DNA of 64,000 bases from Ochotona curzoniae (lineage: Eukaryota > Chordata > Mammalia > Lagomorpha > Ochotonidae): contig NW_024466307.1 in assembly GCF_017591425.1 (NCBI RefSeq), forward strand, positions 2,230,001 through 2,294,000. Reading direction: 5' to 3'. Below the pieces are notes generated by a model that saw only the letters and a program-made list of their open reading frames with translations, ran no database searches and had not been told where the DNA came from. The position numbers and the translations under genes were made by a program. Shown in pieces: positions 1 to 12,285 of this stretch (position 1 is the stretch's first letter; the number at the start of each line of letters is the position of its first letter).

Positions 1-285
1 ATGAAGCTGTCAGCAGTATTGGAGAAGAAGGATCTGGAATGTTCCAGGCCTCTCTCCCTGACTTACAGAGGACCTTGTCTCCTCATGTCTTTCCGTGGTT
101 CCCTTCCATGCCTGAGCCCTTTTCCTCCTTTGGGCCTCATCCCAGGAGGTTTGTTCCTCCCAGGTCACCTGATAGCTTCAGAAAAGACCCTGTCTCCAGA
201 TAACCAGCTGCTGAGGTGCAAGGATGGCTGGGTAGGGGGTCTAGTCTGTCTCATCAAGTGGGCAGTACCCTTCTGTTCCTCCTGT

Positions 286-398
286 GCCATCCCCTGGCCA
301 GCCATGGTCACAGGTTGCTGACGCCATCCCTGTGGCCGGGCATGGTCACACGTTGCTGATGCCATCCCCGTGGCTGGGCACGGTCACAGGCTGCTGAC
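286..398. repeat. Tandem repeat, 3 x about 38 bp
   Basis: Three adjacent diverged copies begin at 286, 323 and 361. Each reads gccatccc, then a tggc or ggcc core, then ggtcaca and ttgctga or ctgctga. The copies differ mostly by C/T and G/A changes, which suggests decayed CpGs. Confidence 0.85.
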
Positions 399-1394
399 TG
401 GACTTGAAGAGGAAACACTACTTGGTGATGTTTCGTAAATAAGTAGTGTTAAAATTGTTTTTTTCTGTGGATTTCAGACACTTGGTTTGTTCTGAAGCAG
501 TGTCAGTGTGTACAGAGGGAAGGTCACCTGAGGCAGGTGTGAGCTTGTCGACTGAAGGCACCCAATTTGACTGAGGCAGTTTTGATATTTTCATTAGTTG
601 CTGAGAAAATGCTTGTAATCAGGCATGAAGCAGAATGTGATGGATTGTCATTGATCTGCCTGTGTTGTCATGGTGCGTGGCCTCCCCAGCACCATAGGAG
701 CCTGTGAGAACTCTTGCTTTTTTTCCCCCCAAGGTAGATATGTAATGTCAGATAACGAGTTGGTGATTTTGCTATTGAAAGAAAATCACCCTGAAGCACA
801 AGGGGTGTATTTTTAATTATTGTGTATAGCAAGGTAACTGGTAAGTGACATTTGCACCGTCATATTGATGTGGGACCCATTTGTCAAGGTCGGTGTTTCT
901 CTTCAGAATGAGAACAATGTTTCACTATTGCCTGTTGCTGTATAGAAACATCAGTTAGGATTCTACTGCACAGATGTGTTTGAAACACACACTTAAAGAG
1001 GCGTTTGCCATTTTTGTGCATTTTTCATAGAAAAACCTGAGCTATAAATGATGCATGCCTGGTATAAAGAACTTCCTTTTTAGTCGATTAACCAATTATA
1101 ATTTCTGTACAATAAAGTTTGTACATGTAAACTATCAATTCGCTCGGTTTTGACAGGTGGACTCATCAATACAGCAGCCTTTCCCAGAAGTCATTTTTGT
1201 GCCCCTTTGCTGTCATCTCTTCCTCCTCCTCTTCCCACTCTAAGCAGTGACTGCTGTCGCTTCTGTCACGGTGGTTAGGGTCCCACGTGAGAGGGAGTGG
1301 TGCGGTGTGCACGTCCAGCTCCTCTCACGCGGCCTGAGGTTGTTAACTGCATCAGGCAGGCCGCCCCTTTTGTTCAGCGTTGTGTGTATTATGT

Positions 1395-1610
1395 TTATCC
1401 AGCTGCTTGCCCAACATTTGGGTGCTTTCCTTTGGTTAATTTCAGTAAGGTTGCTACGGAAAGTTCTTGTACTGGTCTTTTTGTGGGCATACATTTTTAT
1501 TTTGAGCAGATGCTTGGGAGTGGAGTTGCTGACTTGCGTGGGTAAATGTATATTTAACTGCATGAAAACCAGCTCAGTATTGCCCCTAGTGGTCGCCAGC
1601 TGTGTGAGTT
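1395..1610 (-). mobile_element. Old L1 3'-end fragment (L1M-like)
   Basis: The + strand follows the reverse complement of mammalian L1M 3' ends: a ttttgtgggcatacattttta stretch split by drift, then cttgggagtggagttgctg, then a diverged gtaaatgtatatttaactgc. The copy is short and strongly diverged; the call rests on remembered family sequence. Confidence 0.5.
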
Positions 1611-2796
1611 GTCACTCCGCGGCCTTGTCAACCCTGGGTGGGTCTGTCTGTGCAGACCTGATAATGTAGTGAGTGTGTGTTAGTATTTATTCAATGTCAT
1701 GACCAGGCTATTATGCTTAACAATAATAAGCTTTTGCAGGCTGGGTGCAAAAGAAGAACAAAAGCTACTTTAAAACCCTTTGTGGGAAGGTTTTTTACTT
1801 TCCACAGAATAGAAACTAAAATAGCCTGTTATACAATCAGTCACAAATATAGTCCTCAATTTTTTTTTTTTTTTTTGCTCATATCAGTAAGTTTTGTATA
1901 AAATCGTATCTTGGTAGCAGCGAGTCGGTTTCGCCACTTGGCTAAGTTGAGGAATCTGTTGTAACCTGTGGCTTTCGCATCCTTTCCCTGGCCTCCTCTC
2001 CTTCTAAGCCTTGTTTCCTGGTAGTCATAAAACCTCCTGCTGCTGTCAGGGCTGCTGTGGCCACCTGGGTTGCATGGTTTGGCAAAAGTATTGGCTTTCA
2101 CTACCACAGGGGCCACAGTTTGCGTCTGTTACGATCCCAGGTGTGAAGGTTGACTGTTGTCATTGCCTCAGCAAGGTGGCTTCAGCCACTTCCAGAGTCA
2201 CTTCTGTCCTTCATCTCCACCACGTCCAGCTCCCCTGGGGCTGCTCCAGAGCTGCCACAACCATGGTCAGAGCTGTCCTTGCCACCAGCGCCACCTCCAC
2301 ACCCCCCACCAAAATGTCCAGAACTGCTCTGGCCGTCTCCTGCTTTGCCAGGGTCTGCCTGATTTCACAGTGTGACCCACTGCTGGTGTGGTATTTCTGA
2401 GTGACGACCATGTGCCCAGAGTCCTGGGCACCATAGAGCGCAGGAGCAAAGCCCCTCTTGCCCCTGCCTCAGTGCCTCCCGACCTCATCCGCTGTCACTG
2501 TTAGTCATCTCGGAGGCTGCTCCCTGACAGGCACCTGCTCTTTGAGTTTCTTCTCATGGAACACCTGCTTTGGTTCCACAACTCCTGTTTCCTTCCTGGG
2601 TGGTCTTGCCGTTGGGGTCTGTCTACCTGCTCCACAGCAGGAGCATGTGATGTGGGACCATGAGCTTTCCCGTTGCTCCCAGTGGTTCCTCAGACTGCCC
2701 TGCCTGCCCATCTTCCAGGTGTGCCTTTGGGGCTGGGGTGTGCCCCCCGCCCAGTGTTTCCTCTGTTCTGAAGCCCAGTCCCATTTTTTTTCCCCT

Positions 2797-3119
2797 TAAG
2801 ATTTATTTTATTTTTTACTGGAAAGTCAGATTTACAAGAGGAGAATCAGAGAGAAAGATCTTCCATCTGCTGGTTCAATCCCCAGGTGGTTGCACTGGGC
2901 AGAATTGAGGTGATCTGAAGCTAGGAGGCAGGAGCTTCTTCCGGGTCCCCCTTGCAGGTACAGAGTCCCAAAGCTTTGGCCCATCCTCCACTGCTTTCCC
3001 AGGCCACAAGCAGGGAGCTGAAGAGAGGTGGAGCAGCTGGAATATGAACCAGCACCCCTATGGGATCCTGGCACATGCAAGGCAAGGACTTCAGCCACTA
3101 GGCTACTGTACTGGGTCCC
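2797..3119 (-). mobile_element. C-type tRNA-derived SINE, full length
   Basis: An antisense copy that begins with the reversed tail (taagatttattttatttttt), passes gagaaagatcttccatctgctggttc in diverged form, and ends at the reversed tRNA head near cactaggctactgtactggg. Moderately diverged and close to the usual 300-330 bp. Confidence 0.92.
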
Positions 3120-3154
3120 CCTATCTTCCATTTGTAAACAGAAGCAGTATCAAC

Positions 3155-3255
3155 AATAGTTGATATTCTGTGTTAGACACTGATTTAAAGATTTTTTATT
3201 TAAATGCTTTAATCCTCATAGGCACTTTTGCTATGAAGCCACTATTATTATTGTT
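3155..3255 (-). mobile_element. MIR fragment
   Basis: The order gttagacactga, aatgctttaatcctcata, then actattattattg matches the reversed 3' half of MIR (low-abundance ancient SINE). Diverged and followed by a T-run with the reversed SINE-tail motif at 3262-3282. Confidence 0.55.
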
Positions 3256-3283
3256 TTTTTTTTTTTTTTTAGATATTTATTTA

Positions 3284-3580
3284 TGGGACAGGCACCGTGT
3301 CATAGCATGTTAAGCCTTTGCATGTGGTGCCAGCGTCCCATAGAGGTGCCAGGTCAGGTCTTGTCTGTTCCACTTCTGATCCAACTTCCTGTCAGTATGC
3401 CTGGAAAGCAGCAGAAAGGCCCATTGTGTGCTGGAGCCCTAGCATGCACGTGAGAGTCCCAGAACAAGTTTCAGGCTCCTGAGTTTGGCCTGGTTCAGCC
3501 CCAATCATTGTGAGCATTTGGTGAGTGAACCAGTGGGTTTGAAGATTTCTCACTCTGACTTTCAAATAAATAAATAAGAT
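3284..3580 (+). mobile_element. Older C-type SINE, sense
   Basis: Starts gggacaggcaccgtgtcata, an older head form closer to rabbit C repeats, and ends in ttcaaataaataaataag. Its 3' tail abuts an inverted copy at 3577, so the two form a tail-to-tail pair with an AATAAA-containing junction. Confidence 0.85.
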
Positions 3581-3868
3581 TTATCTGTTTGCTTAAAAGA
3601 ATTACAGAAAGGTCAAGGAAGAGAAGAGAGAAAGTGCTCACTCCCCAAATGATCACAAAAGCCTGGACTTAGTCAAAGCCAGGGGGCAGGAATATCCATC
3701 TTCCTGAGTGGGTGGTAGAGGCCCACGTGCTTGGCTCATCTTCCGTTGCGCTCACAGGCATTAGCAGGGAGCTGGGTGGGAAGTGAAGCAGTTGGGTCTT
3801 GAACTAGTGCATTGAAATGCCAATGCTGTAGGTAGAGGCTTAACCCTGTGAGCCACATTGCTGGCCCC
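3577..3868 (-). mobile_element. Older C-type SINE, antisense
   Basis: Reads from reversed tail (agatttatctgtttgctta) to a reversed head ending gagccacattgctggcccc. It is inverted relative to its left neighbour. Many substitutions mark it as an old insertion. Confidence 0.85.
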
Positions 3869-3889
3869 TCGATTTAAAACTTTTAAAAA

Positions 3890-4110
3890 TTATCTTGGAA
3901 CAACAGACAGAAACATAGAAATAGCAAAAGAGAGAAAAAGAGAGTCAGAGAAAAATCCTTCCCTTGCTTTGGTTCATCACAGATGCCTGCGCCATCAGGA
4001 GCTGAGCCAGGCTGAAGCCAGGAGCCTGAAACTCTGTCTGGGTCTGCCACGTGGGTGACCAGGACTTGGGGACCTGAGCCTTCACCTGCCCCTGCCAGGG
4101 TGTCCTAAGC
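3890..4110 (-). mobile_element. C-type SINE fragment, antisense
   Basis: Tail-proximal two thirds of an antisense copy: aaaagagagaaaaagagagtc, aatccttcccttgctttggt, then gagccaggctgaagccagga. The tRNA-like head is missing beyond about 4110. Confidence 0.7.
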
Positions 4111-6184
4111 TCACTTGGGGTCCCTAGTGCAGTTTTGGTTCAGAACCTCAGAAGTGTTGTAGACAGGTGCGGCATGAAAGTGCCACACGCTTGAGCACGC
4201 AGTGTGAAGTGCCTCACTGTCCCGGTGGACGCTGTGATCTGAATCTCTCCTGATGATGGGATCCGCTGCAGCTCCTGCTTGGTGTTCACATTTGCTTGCT
4301 GTGCACGTCTGAGCAGGCTTTTTTCTTTCCTAGCCATCCATTTATTTTTAACCTTTCTGGATGACTTTGATTTGTGTTCCTGTTTTGAGAGTAGAGATTT
4401 GGGTTTGTTTTCCTTCTAATCTTGCTCTCAGAGGTGAGGTTAGCTCATTGCCGTTGTGCATGTGTCGGGTGTGTTTGTCATCAGCTTCATCCGGCTGTTC
4501 TGGGCTCTGTGCCGTCTGTTGTCCTTGCCGATGATCTGGAGCTGCCCTGGCACGTGTGTCTCAGTGGTCGTTCTTTCCTCGTGATTTTGCGGAGTGCCCT
4601 TTACCTAAGAGGCCCCTGAGAGTTGTCTGCCGTGGTGACCATTGAAGAAGTTGCTAAATTTCATGCCCGGCTCTAACAGGCAGACAGAGTGGCATGCTGC
4701 ATTGTCTGTCTTCGTTAGTAATCCACTTCACAGGCGGGCGAGACCTTGCGCCTGTGGCCTTGAGTGGCTGCAGGGGTCTATAAAAATCAGGTTCTGAAGT
4801 CAGCAGATAGAAGGTTGGTAGGCCAGCAAATGTTAGCTCACACGCGTGAGTTCAGAATCTGTAGCTAGAGTGTCATTTGACACCAAAGTCAACAGTTTTA
4901 TGTCCAAGTTGATATTAGAAGATAACATCAGGTCTGAAGTCCCCGTCTTAGTGTGAGCTGTGCGCTGGTTGAGTCAGTTTTATCACCATTTAATTTTTCA
5001 AAACCAATGTATTTGGCAACAAGAGGCAAGTTCCACATGAAAAAGTTTTGTTTTCAAAGATAAAATGATTTGGCTTCACCATAATGCTATTTAATTAAGA
5101 AACGTGGGAAAATACAGATGAGAGATTTTATAATAACTTTTCCATTTGAAAAATGTGTTTGCATGAGGATGTTTAGTATACAGATTGTGGACCATGAATT
5201 TGACATTCTTGCAATGCTTCTGGGAAAGATTCAAGGGTAACTGACAAGTCTGTTTTCATCAGTCTTAATGGATTTCTAAATCCTTATCTGCTTATCAAAC
5301 AAACCTTAATTAGAACTGTAATTGAGTAACCAGCTGCCTCTTTTATTCACTCTTATGAACTTGTAGAAAAACATGGAGCACTGGGCAGGTCATTCATTGC
5401 TCTTTGGCTTGCTGAATAATAACTTCGCTGCAGGCTTCTAAAAATCCAGGCATTAAGGGAACTGGACAGAAAGATAAAAATTGACAAGAGCTTTGCTAGT
5501 TTAGCCCAGTAGTCTGTCTGTAGTGGATTAAGGTGAGAAAAAAAAAGTCCCTCCAAAGCCCTGTAGAGAAAATCCTCCTCCTCAGCTTTGTTTTTGACCC
5601 GGCTTGTTCCAGCCTAGCGTGGAGAAAGCCCTGGAGGCCTAGGGGCTTCAGGTCTGGGTGTCGTAACCTGTTACCTCTCTGTGTGACTTTGGTGGTTGTA
5701 CCTAATGTCCCGTCGGGGCTGGGGCCTAACGCACTGGGGTGGGGAGAGAGTGTGTGAGTAGTGGCCTTTGTGCTCACTCGTTCACTCCTGCGTTCCTTCA
5801 GCAGAACGGCTCCTGGCTTTGGTCTGGCCTAGCACTGAGTACTAGATAAAAAGTCCCTCTGTCCCTCTCTGTTACTCTTCCTCTTAAGTGAGATGAAAAT
5901 AAACATGAGTAAGTGAAATTCTGTGGTGTACACTACTCTGCCTCCACGCTGTTTTGAGATGAGGAAATGTTCTGGATGCTGTATCTGGGTTGTGCATGCT
6001 TCTTACCCTCTGGGCAGCTGGAATGGTTTTCCCTCGGGGTCGTCCCGGGTGTTTTGCTGAGGGCACTCCGCCTTGGTCTTGGGAATCTTTCCGCCACTCT
6101 GGTTTCAGTTGCATCTCACAGAAGGCTGGTGACAGTCCCTCTTCCTGTGTGTGGTGGCCATTGGCTAGCTTTCCTGTTTGAGTA

Positions 6185-6450
6185 GTGCTCATTTTCTAAG
6201 GGGTATTCTGTTCTTTATTAATTTATAGCTTCTCTGTGTTCTGGATGCGGGCATCTTTGGGGGACATATTTATTGCAGGTGTCCTCCGTAGCTTGTGCTT
6301 TCATAGTCTCAGTGTCATTTTTATGGACTGAGTTCTTTATTATGGCCCAATTGATCAATGTTGGCGTATTTATTGTTAGTGCTTTGTGTGTCTGAAGAAC
6401 TCTCTGCCTATCTGAGTATGAAAAAGTCTGTTTCTGTAACTTCCTGATAT
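6185..6450 (-). mobile_element. Old L1 3'-region fragment
   Basis: The + strand contains the L1M-like antisense run ggcccaattgatcaatgttg followed by a gcttttggtgtc-like segment (agtgctttgtgtgtctgaag) and aactctctgcctatc. Strongly diverged; same class as the larger L1 at 57.6-59.8 kb. Confidence 0.45.
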
Positions 6451-7049
6451 TTTATCTTTCTGAGTTAGAGAGGTGCAGTCCATTCAGAATAAATTTGAGT
6501 ATACAATGACAAAGATTTCATTTCCTCCCGAAGGGAAGCTCTGTACCCCTGCTGATCACAGCCCTGGGATGAACCGTGACTGTGACTTTCAGTGTTACCG
6601 CTTAAAAGACTTCATGCTCTTACCCATCTGAGCATCTTACAGTGTGCTTTTGCCAGTTTCTTTTAAAAATGTCTTCCAAAGCCTCTTGTTATCACTGATT
6701 CTTCATGTCTTGTTACCTCATTCATTGAAGAAATACAGTTGTTTTTCCTGTAGTTTCCCACGGTCTGAATTTGGATGATTGCAATTCTGCAGATTTGAAC
6801 ATGTTCTTCTGTGTTAGGATTTTTGTTGAGTTGAGAGGCTTAATAAAATTCATTTTTAAAAATTTTCTGAAGAAGGACAAGACGGTAACAGATTGTTATA
6901 TTTTTCTATTATGGAGTATATAATTATCTTTTTTTGTTAATTGAGTAGCCAGTGATATTCTTTGATCATCCCTTGACCAAAAAATCATTTAGAGGCAGAA
7001 GAACAGAGATAGTGACAAGTGGACAGAGGGAAGAAGAAAAGTTGGGAGA

Positions 7050-7526
7050 TCCGCACACCCACACCCCCACACATGCACACTCATACATGCACACTCATAC
7101 ACACACCCCCACACACTCATACATGCACACTCATACACACAGCCATACCCCCATACACACCCCCACACCCCCATACATGCACACTCATACACACCCCCAC
7201 CCCCATACATGCACACTCACACCCCCCACCCCCATACACTCATACATGCACACTCATACACACCCCCACCCCCATACACACACCCCCACCCCCACACATG
7301 CACACTCACACACACCCCCACCCCCATACGCACACCCCCACCCCCACACATGCACACTCATACACACACCCACACCCCCACACATGCACACTCATACACA
7401 CACCCCCACCCATGCACACTCACACACACCCCCACACCCCCACACATGCACACTCACACACCCCCCCACACCCCCACACATGCACACTCATACACACACC
7501 CCCACACACTCATACACACACACATG
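7050..7526. repeat. CA-rich minisatellite, about 475 bp
   Basis: Built almost only of A, C and T on this strand. A higher-order unit of about 26-40 bp, roughly cacccccacacatgcacactcatacacac, recurs more than ten times with variable numbers of CA and CCCCCA. Long His/Thr/Pro-rich frames run through all + frames as a by-product and are not genes. Confidence 0.95.
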
Positions 7527-10064
7527 CAGTGGTACATGTTTTATTCACTTGCTTTTGCAAAGTACACACATCCAGATAGAAAGAGATAAACTTGCCTCTG
7601 CTGGATTAATTCCAGAAATCATTGCAGTGGCGCAGGGCTGGTCCCCAGCCTGGAGCCCAGAGCTAATGCGGGAGCCTCCCAGGCTCTGCATTGTCTGGAG
7701 TCACTGTGCTGTGCTGGAGCTGGATTAGGTTATGGGGCAGTAGTTCTGGTGGATTCTGCAGGTGTGTGATGGTTCAGGTGTTCTGGCGCCTCTAGCTTTG
7801 CCCTTCAAGCACCTTCAAGCATGTGTGAGACCTTTGTACTTACTTCCTTTACTTTGAAAATGTTTTATCTTTTTCATTTTCTGCTTTTTGTCTTTATTTT
7901 CTGTAGATTTGTACAGTTTTGTGCCTTTTAGTCCCATCTTTGTTTCTGTGGTGATCTTTTTCTCTTGTCTCTAATTTTCTAATAGTTCATTTCTTTTTTT
8001 TTCCCACACCCCCTAGTAGTTCGATTCTAATTTTTCTAAATCATTTTTGTTTCCTGAGTGAATTTGAAGCTTGTTTTGAAATTCTAGGTTAGTTTTCATG
8101 TTTTCCGGGCATCTCCGTCTGCCGTGCTGTCTGTCCCTGCTTTTCCTGTTGTCTCTTGGTGTCGTGTCTGACCTCGCTTGCTTCGTCCTACCCACCTGCA
8201 GTACAGAAGCACAGACCAAGCATAGAGTTTTAGCTTCACAGCTCTACAAGGTGTTTCTTAAAGCTTGAATGTACTGCTTCTAAACAGTACAGTTCGCACA
8301 TTCTGAGTTCATTCAGTTTGCAATGTGACAGTTCTGTCTGATTGTGTCTCCAGCACGCAGTCACGGTGGGGGCAGTTCTTTGCCTGCAGTAAACTTGTTG
8401 TACCTTAGGAGTTTTTCCCCCTCCCCCCCCCGCCATTGTTCCCAGGTAAGTGTGAATTTTCCTTTATTTTTTCTTTTAAGTAAGTTTTGCTTACTTAATT
8501 CCACATGAATGGGGTCTTACAGTATACAGACATTTCAGTGTGATTGTTTTCAATTAGTGTAATGGTTTTGTAGTTTATGCACCATGCTTCATATAGTCCA
8601 AACTTCAGAAACATGACAGTGTCTCCTGGTTCTGTTCTGGTTCCTTATTTGTTTACTTTCACTCCTGTTTTCCCTGACCTGCTCCTTGTGGCCTCTCTTC
8701 ACGGGAGTTTCTCCCCAGTGTGGGATTTTGTCTTGTGCACTGTGCTTGGAGGTTGTAGGGCCTGGAGTTCTTGGATCCCTTCAGACCTTACTGCGGCTTG
8801 CGTACACACCCACCTCTGTTTCAGCCACTCAGAGTATGTGCCACCTTTGCAGGGAGCACAGTGGTTACCGGATGCCCTGTTGCTTGCATTGGCTTCTTCC
8901 CTGTGAACACCAGCAGCACTCACTGGTTGGATGCTTGTCTGTGATTAATCCCACCGACTAACTTTCAGAGCCTCTTAAGTGTATCTTAAGATGTAGTTGT
9001 GTTGTACCTATGGTCTGTGGATTTGGGTTTGGCTCTTTATTAATGTTTTTGTGGGAGAATGTGAGGAGATTGAAAAAAAAGTGTTGGGAATTTGAAGAAA
9101 TTGGGAACTAACAGTCGTTTTTATTGAAATAATTTGTAACTCATTATTGGGTTTGTAAATGATGCATTTGTTTCTTCTTGCTTATGTTTGTGGTGGAGGG
9201 CAGCTCCTGTGTGTCACAGCCTTGGTGTCTCTCCTGCTGTCTGTTGTCCTGTCTCTGGCTCTTGTCTTAGTTGTACACAAAGAGTGGGAGCTGGGTTGAT
9301 GTGTGTTGGGCACCTGTGAGAATTTTGTGCATGTTTTTATTCACTTGCTTTTGCAAAGTACAAGCAATTATGAATAATCATTTTTCCAGACAAAAGTCCT
9401 TTTTTTTCAGGACCCATTTCATTGCTTTTTAAAATTTTTTTTTGAATTTTTATGGTAACATTCCATAGGGTTTGGGATTTGCCCCACCCCCCAGTTTGCC
9501 CCATGGGTGTTGAATCTTCCATCAGAGTGCAGAGTCTCCTTGTAGAGTAAAGAATTAGGTGGGCTCTGGGTGATATCAGGGCCTCTTCAGTTTGGTGTAG
9601 TGACCGAAGGGACTTGGGGAACTTTCTAGATCTTCAGGAATTCATGATGCAGCTGGTTGTACATGTCCTCTCTGCATTCTTAGCACAGTCAGTGTTCTCA
9701 TGTTGGAATACATCAGAGAAAGCTTCCAGAGCCACTGTCTTTGCTCTTTTGTCACATTCTGGTTTCCTGGGCGCGTTCGCGGTGGGGCTCACGGGTGTTA
9801 TACGTGATGCTTGGCTGCACTCTTAGCAGTTCTGTTTCTCGGGAAGATGACAGAAGAGAGAAATGTTATGAGCCTGGGAGAAAATAAAACACAAGCAGTC
9901 AAATACATGCTTTTAAGCTACACAGAGCATCCTGACAAGTGTGCTGAATCACAGGAGTGTAAGAATCATTCAGAAAGCGGGGATAACGGGAGAGAGTGTG
10001 AAAGAAACTGTCATCATCACAGCACGTGTGAAGACAGCATTACCTAAGAATCAGGATTTTTTTC

Positions 10065-10400
10065 TTTTTGAAGAGTTATTTATTTTTACCAGAAAGGCAG
10101 ATTTACAGAGAGTAGGAGAGGTGAAGAGACAAATCTTCCATCCCTTGGTTCACTCCCCAAATGACCGCAACAGCCAGAGCTGAACTGCTCTGAAGCCAGG
10201 AGTCAGGTGCTTGGAGCCTCTTCCAGATTTCCCATGTGGCTGTAGGGTCCTAAGGTTTTATACCACCCTCCACTGCTTTCCCGGGTCTTAGCAGGGAGCT
10301 GGATGGGAAGTGGAGCAGACAGGACATGAGCCAACACCCCTCTGGGATAACAGCATGTGCAGGCGGAGGATTAGCTTCTTGGGCCATCATCCTGGCCGCC
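10065..10400 (-). mobile_element. C-type SINE, antisense, full length
   Basis: Runs from aagagttatttatttttacc through aaatcttccatcccttggtt to gggccatcatcctggccgcc. The frames that cross it are repeat-derived. Confidence 0.9.
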
Positions 10401-11098
10401 CGTGCAGGAATTCCTCATGCTCAGCAGCTGCGTGCTGAGATGTCAGCTTTGAGCAAAACGTGCAAAGCATTTCAGTTAGAGTCATTCCCATCCATTTTAG
10501 TTTCTGCTTTTATTGCAGAATTTGAGGAGACTGAAAAAATTGTATGGTTTTGAATGTAATAAAACAAAAACCTGGAAATAACTTTTTATTGTGTGAAGAA
10601 AAATGGGGAAAATGGTACTTACTGAAGTTATGAAACAGTGCATTACTTTTGCTTATTCACGGCAAATAAAAGGAGACCTTTGTATGACACAGTCCTGAAG
10701 GCTCTAGATGCCCAAATAAGATAGGGAGAAAAAAAAGTGAAGCGAACAAAAGGGAGAGTTACAGGAGAGAGGAAGAGAGAGGTGAAACAGTCTGCTTTGT
10801 TTTGTAGAATGATGCTAGCACATACTTGGACAATCTGAAGAAGTGTATTAAGGGGTGTTTAGCATAATCTCCACTGGTGAAACCAGACAGGATCATGTAC
10901 ATGGATGATAACTCTTTAGCAAATGTAATAAACAAAGCTTCCCTTCACAGTGGTGTGAATCTGTAATGTACCTAGGAGATAGCACAACAAAAGATACATA
11001 AAAGGTGCCTGGAGAGAGCTCCAGGCAATTATTGTTGGATGAGAAAGATCATAAACAGTAGGATATCTCAGTTTGTTAGTACTTCATTTTAACAGTGC

Positions 11099-11191
11099 AA
11101 TAGCTCAACTTTTCTTTTTTTTTCCTGGTATAGGGGGCCCACTCCTTTAGTGACTAATGTTTTGTTTTGTGGGCCCTAATAGCTCAACTTT
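11099..11191 (-). mobile_element. Small retro-insert flanked by 14-bp target duplications
   Basis: The 14-mer aatagctcaacttt occurs at 11099-11112 and again at 11178-11191. Between them are 65 bp that begin with a T-rich run (11115-11123) on this strand, so the inserted RNA lies on the minus strand with an A tail. On the minus strand it begins agggcccac and later contains gtgggccc, which can pair as an 8-bp stem. I do not recognise the source RNA. Confidence 0.75.
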
Positions 11192-12020
11192 GTTATAATA
11201 TCCTTTTCTCTCTAAATTAATTCATTACACACCCGAGTGAAATCCTAATAAACTTCTTATGACATCGGATGAGGTGAACCTGAATTTCATCGTGAGTGCC
11301 AGAAGTCCAGGAGTAGCCAAGACATGTTGCAGAGCCAGGTGGGGCCTTACTCCCTGGACATTGATGCCAAGCCCTGGCACTTGAAACCCTGTGGTGTTCC
11401 TGTGGAGTTGGAACGGAATGGGACTCAAGAATGTTGGCAGGTGTAGTCAGCAAGGAAGGATGGGATGGTCTATAAATGGATCTTGTTAATCATTAACTAA
11501 TGATTATATGGAAAATCAAATTGAGTCTCTAACTTTACTCACACACAAAGATATATACAGTTTGGTTTGAGCAAGTGGAGTACTTGCCAGCAGTTAGAAA
11601 GCACTCCTGGATCCAGCATGATGACCCAGTGGCTTGAACCACCGTGATGCTGTTCCTCTTAACTGGAACGACATTTTGAGTGTGGGCTGTCCCGCTTGTG
11701 ATCCTGTCCTTAGCTGGTGGCTCTGGAAAGGCAGCAGATGACTGCCCAAGTGCTTGGGTCTCTGTCTGGTTCCCTCCTGGCTCTGGCCCAGCCCCGGCTG
11801 CTGTGGTCACGTGGGAGAGAAGCAGCAGATGGACCATTTCCTTCTCTGTCCTTATTTCTATGTTACTCTGCTTTCTAATTAAGTAAGTGAATCTTAAAAA
11901 ATATGTCTGCCTTCATGTGCAGTTGATGAACAGTACAAAAACAAGTTGTGCAAGGATAGATATATGGAAGTGCCACTCGTATAAAATTACAAGTATTAAA
12001 ATATATATGTAAAGGTATTA

Positions 12021-12084
12021 AATATAAAGTAATTTATAAATATATATAAAATATGAAGTGATTTAAAATATAAAGTAATTTATA
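12021..12084. repeat. AT-rich duplicated segment
   Basis: The 18-mer aatataaagtaatttata occurs at 12021-12038 and 12067-12084 inside a 120-bp almost pure A/T patch that lies about 200 bp upstream of exon 9. Confidence 0.8.
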
Positions 12085-12285
12085 TTTTAATGTCTTTTAT
12101 TTTATAAAATACACTGAGTATTTTTTCATTCGTAAAAAGAATGGCTGGGTGTCAGCGGTCTGATCCTCTCCCTGGAGTGGGTCCTTCCTTTAGCCCTTTG
12201 GTCCATGTCAGGCCCGTGCCTGGAAGCAGGCAGCTCTTGATAGAACACAGTGACCTGATCACTGACATCCGGTGTTTTCCTTCAG

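Larger units (their letters stand above)
1..12285 (+). other. MSH3 intron 8, 3' part
   Basis: No exon resembling the preceding MSH3 segment (connector domain) could be seen in this stretch, so it is read as the 3' part of the intron before exon 9. It ends in a TTTTCCTTCAG acceptor. It holds five SINE copies (2.8-4.1 kb and 10 kb), L1 debris near 1.4 and 6.3 kb, a CA-rich minisatellite at 7.05-7.53 kb, a small retro-insert at 11.1 kb and an AT-rich patch at 12.0 kb. I could not classify 400-1390, 1620-2790, 4110-6180, 7530-10060 or 10400-11090; open frames there are short and lack splice or codon support. Confidence 0.8.

Noticed and set aside
1..321. Open frame from the first base with an ATG
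   Set aside because: It lies in intron sequence, overlaps the 38-bp tandem repeat and has no homology I recognise.
6952..7728. 258-residue and overlapping His/Thr/Pro-rich open frames
   Set aside because: They are produced by the CA-rich minisatellite, which has almost no G or stop codons in any + frame. There is no splice or codon support.
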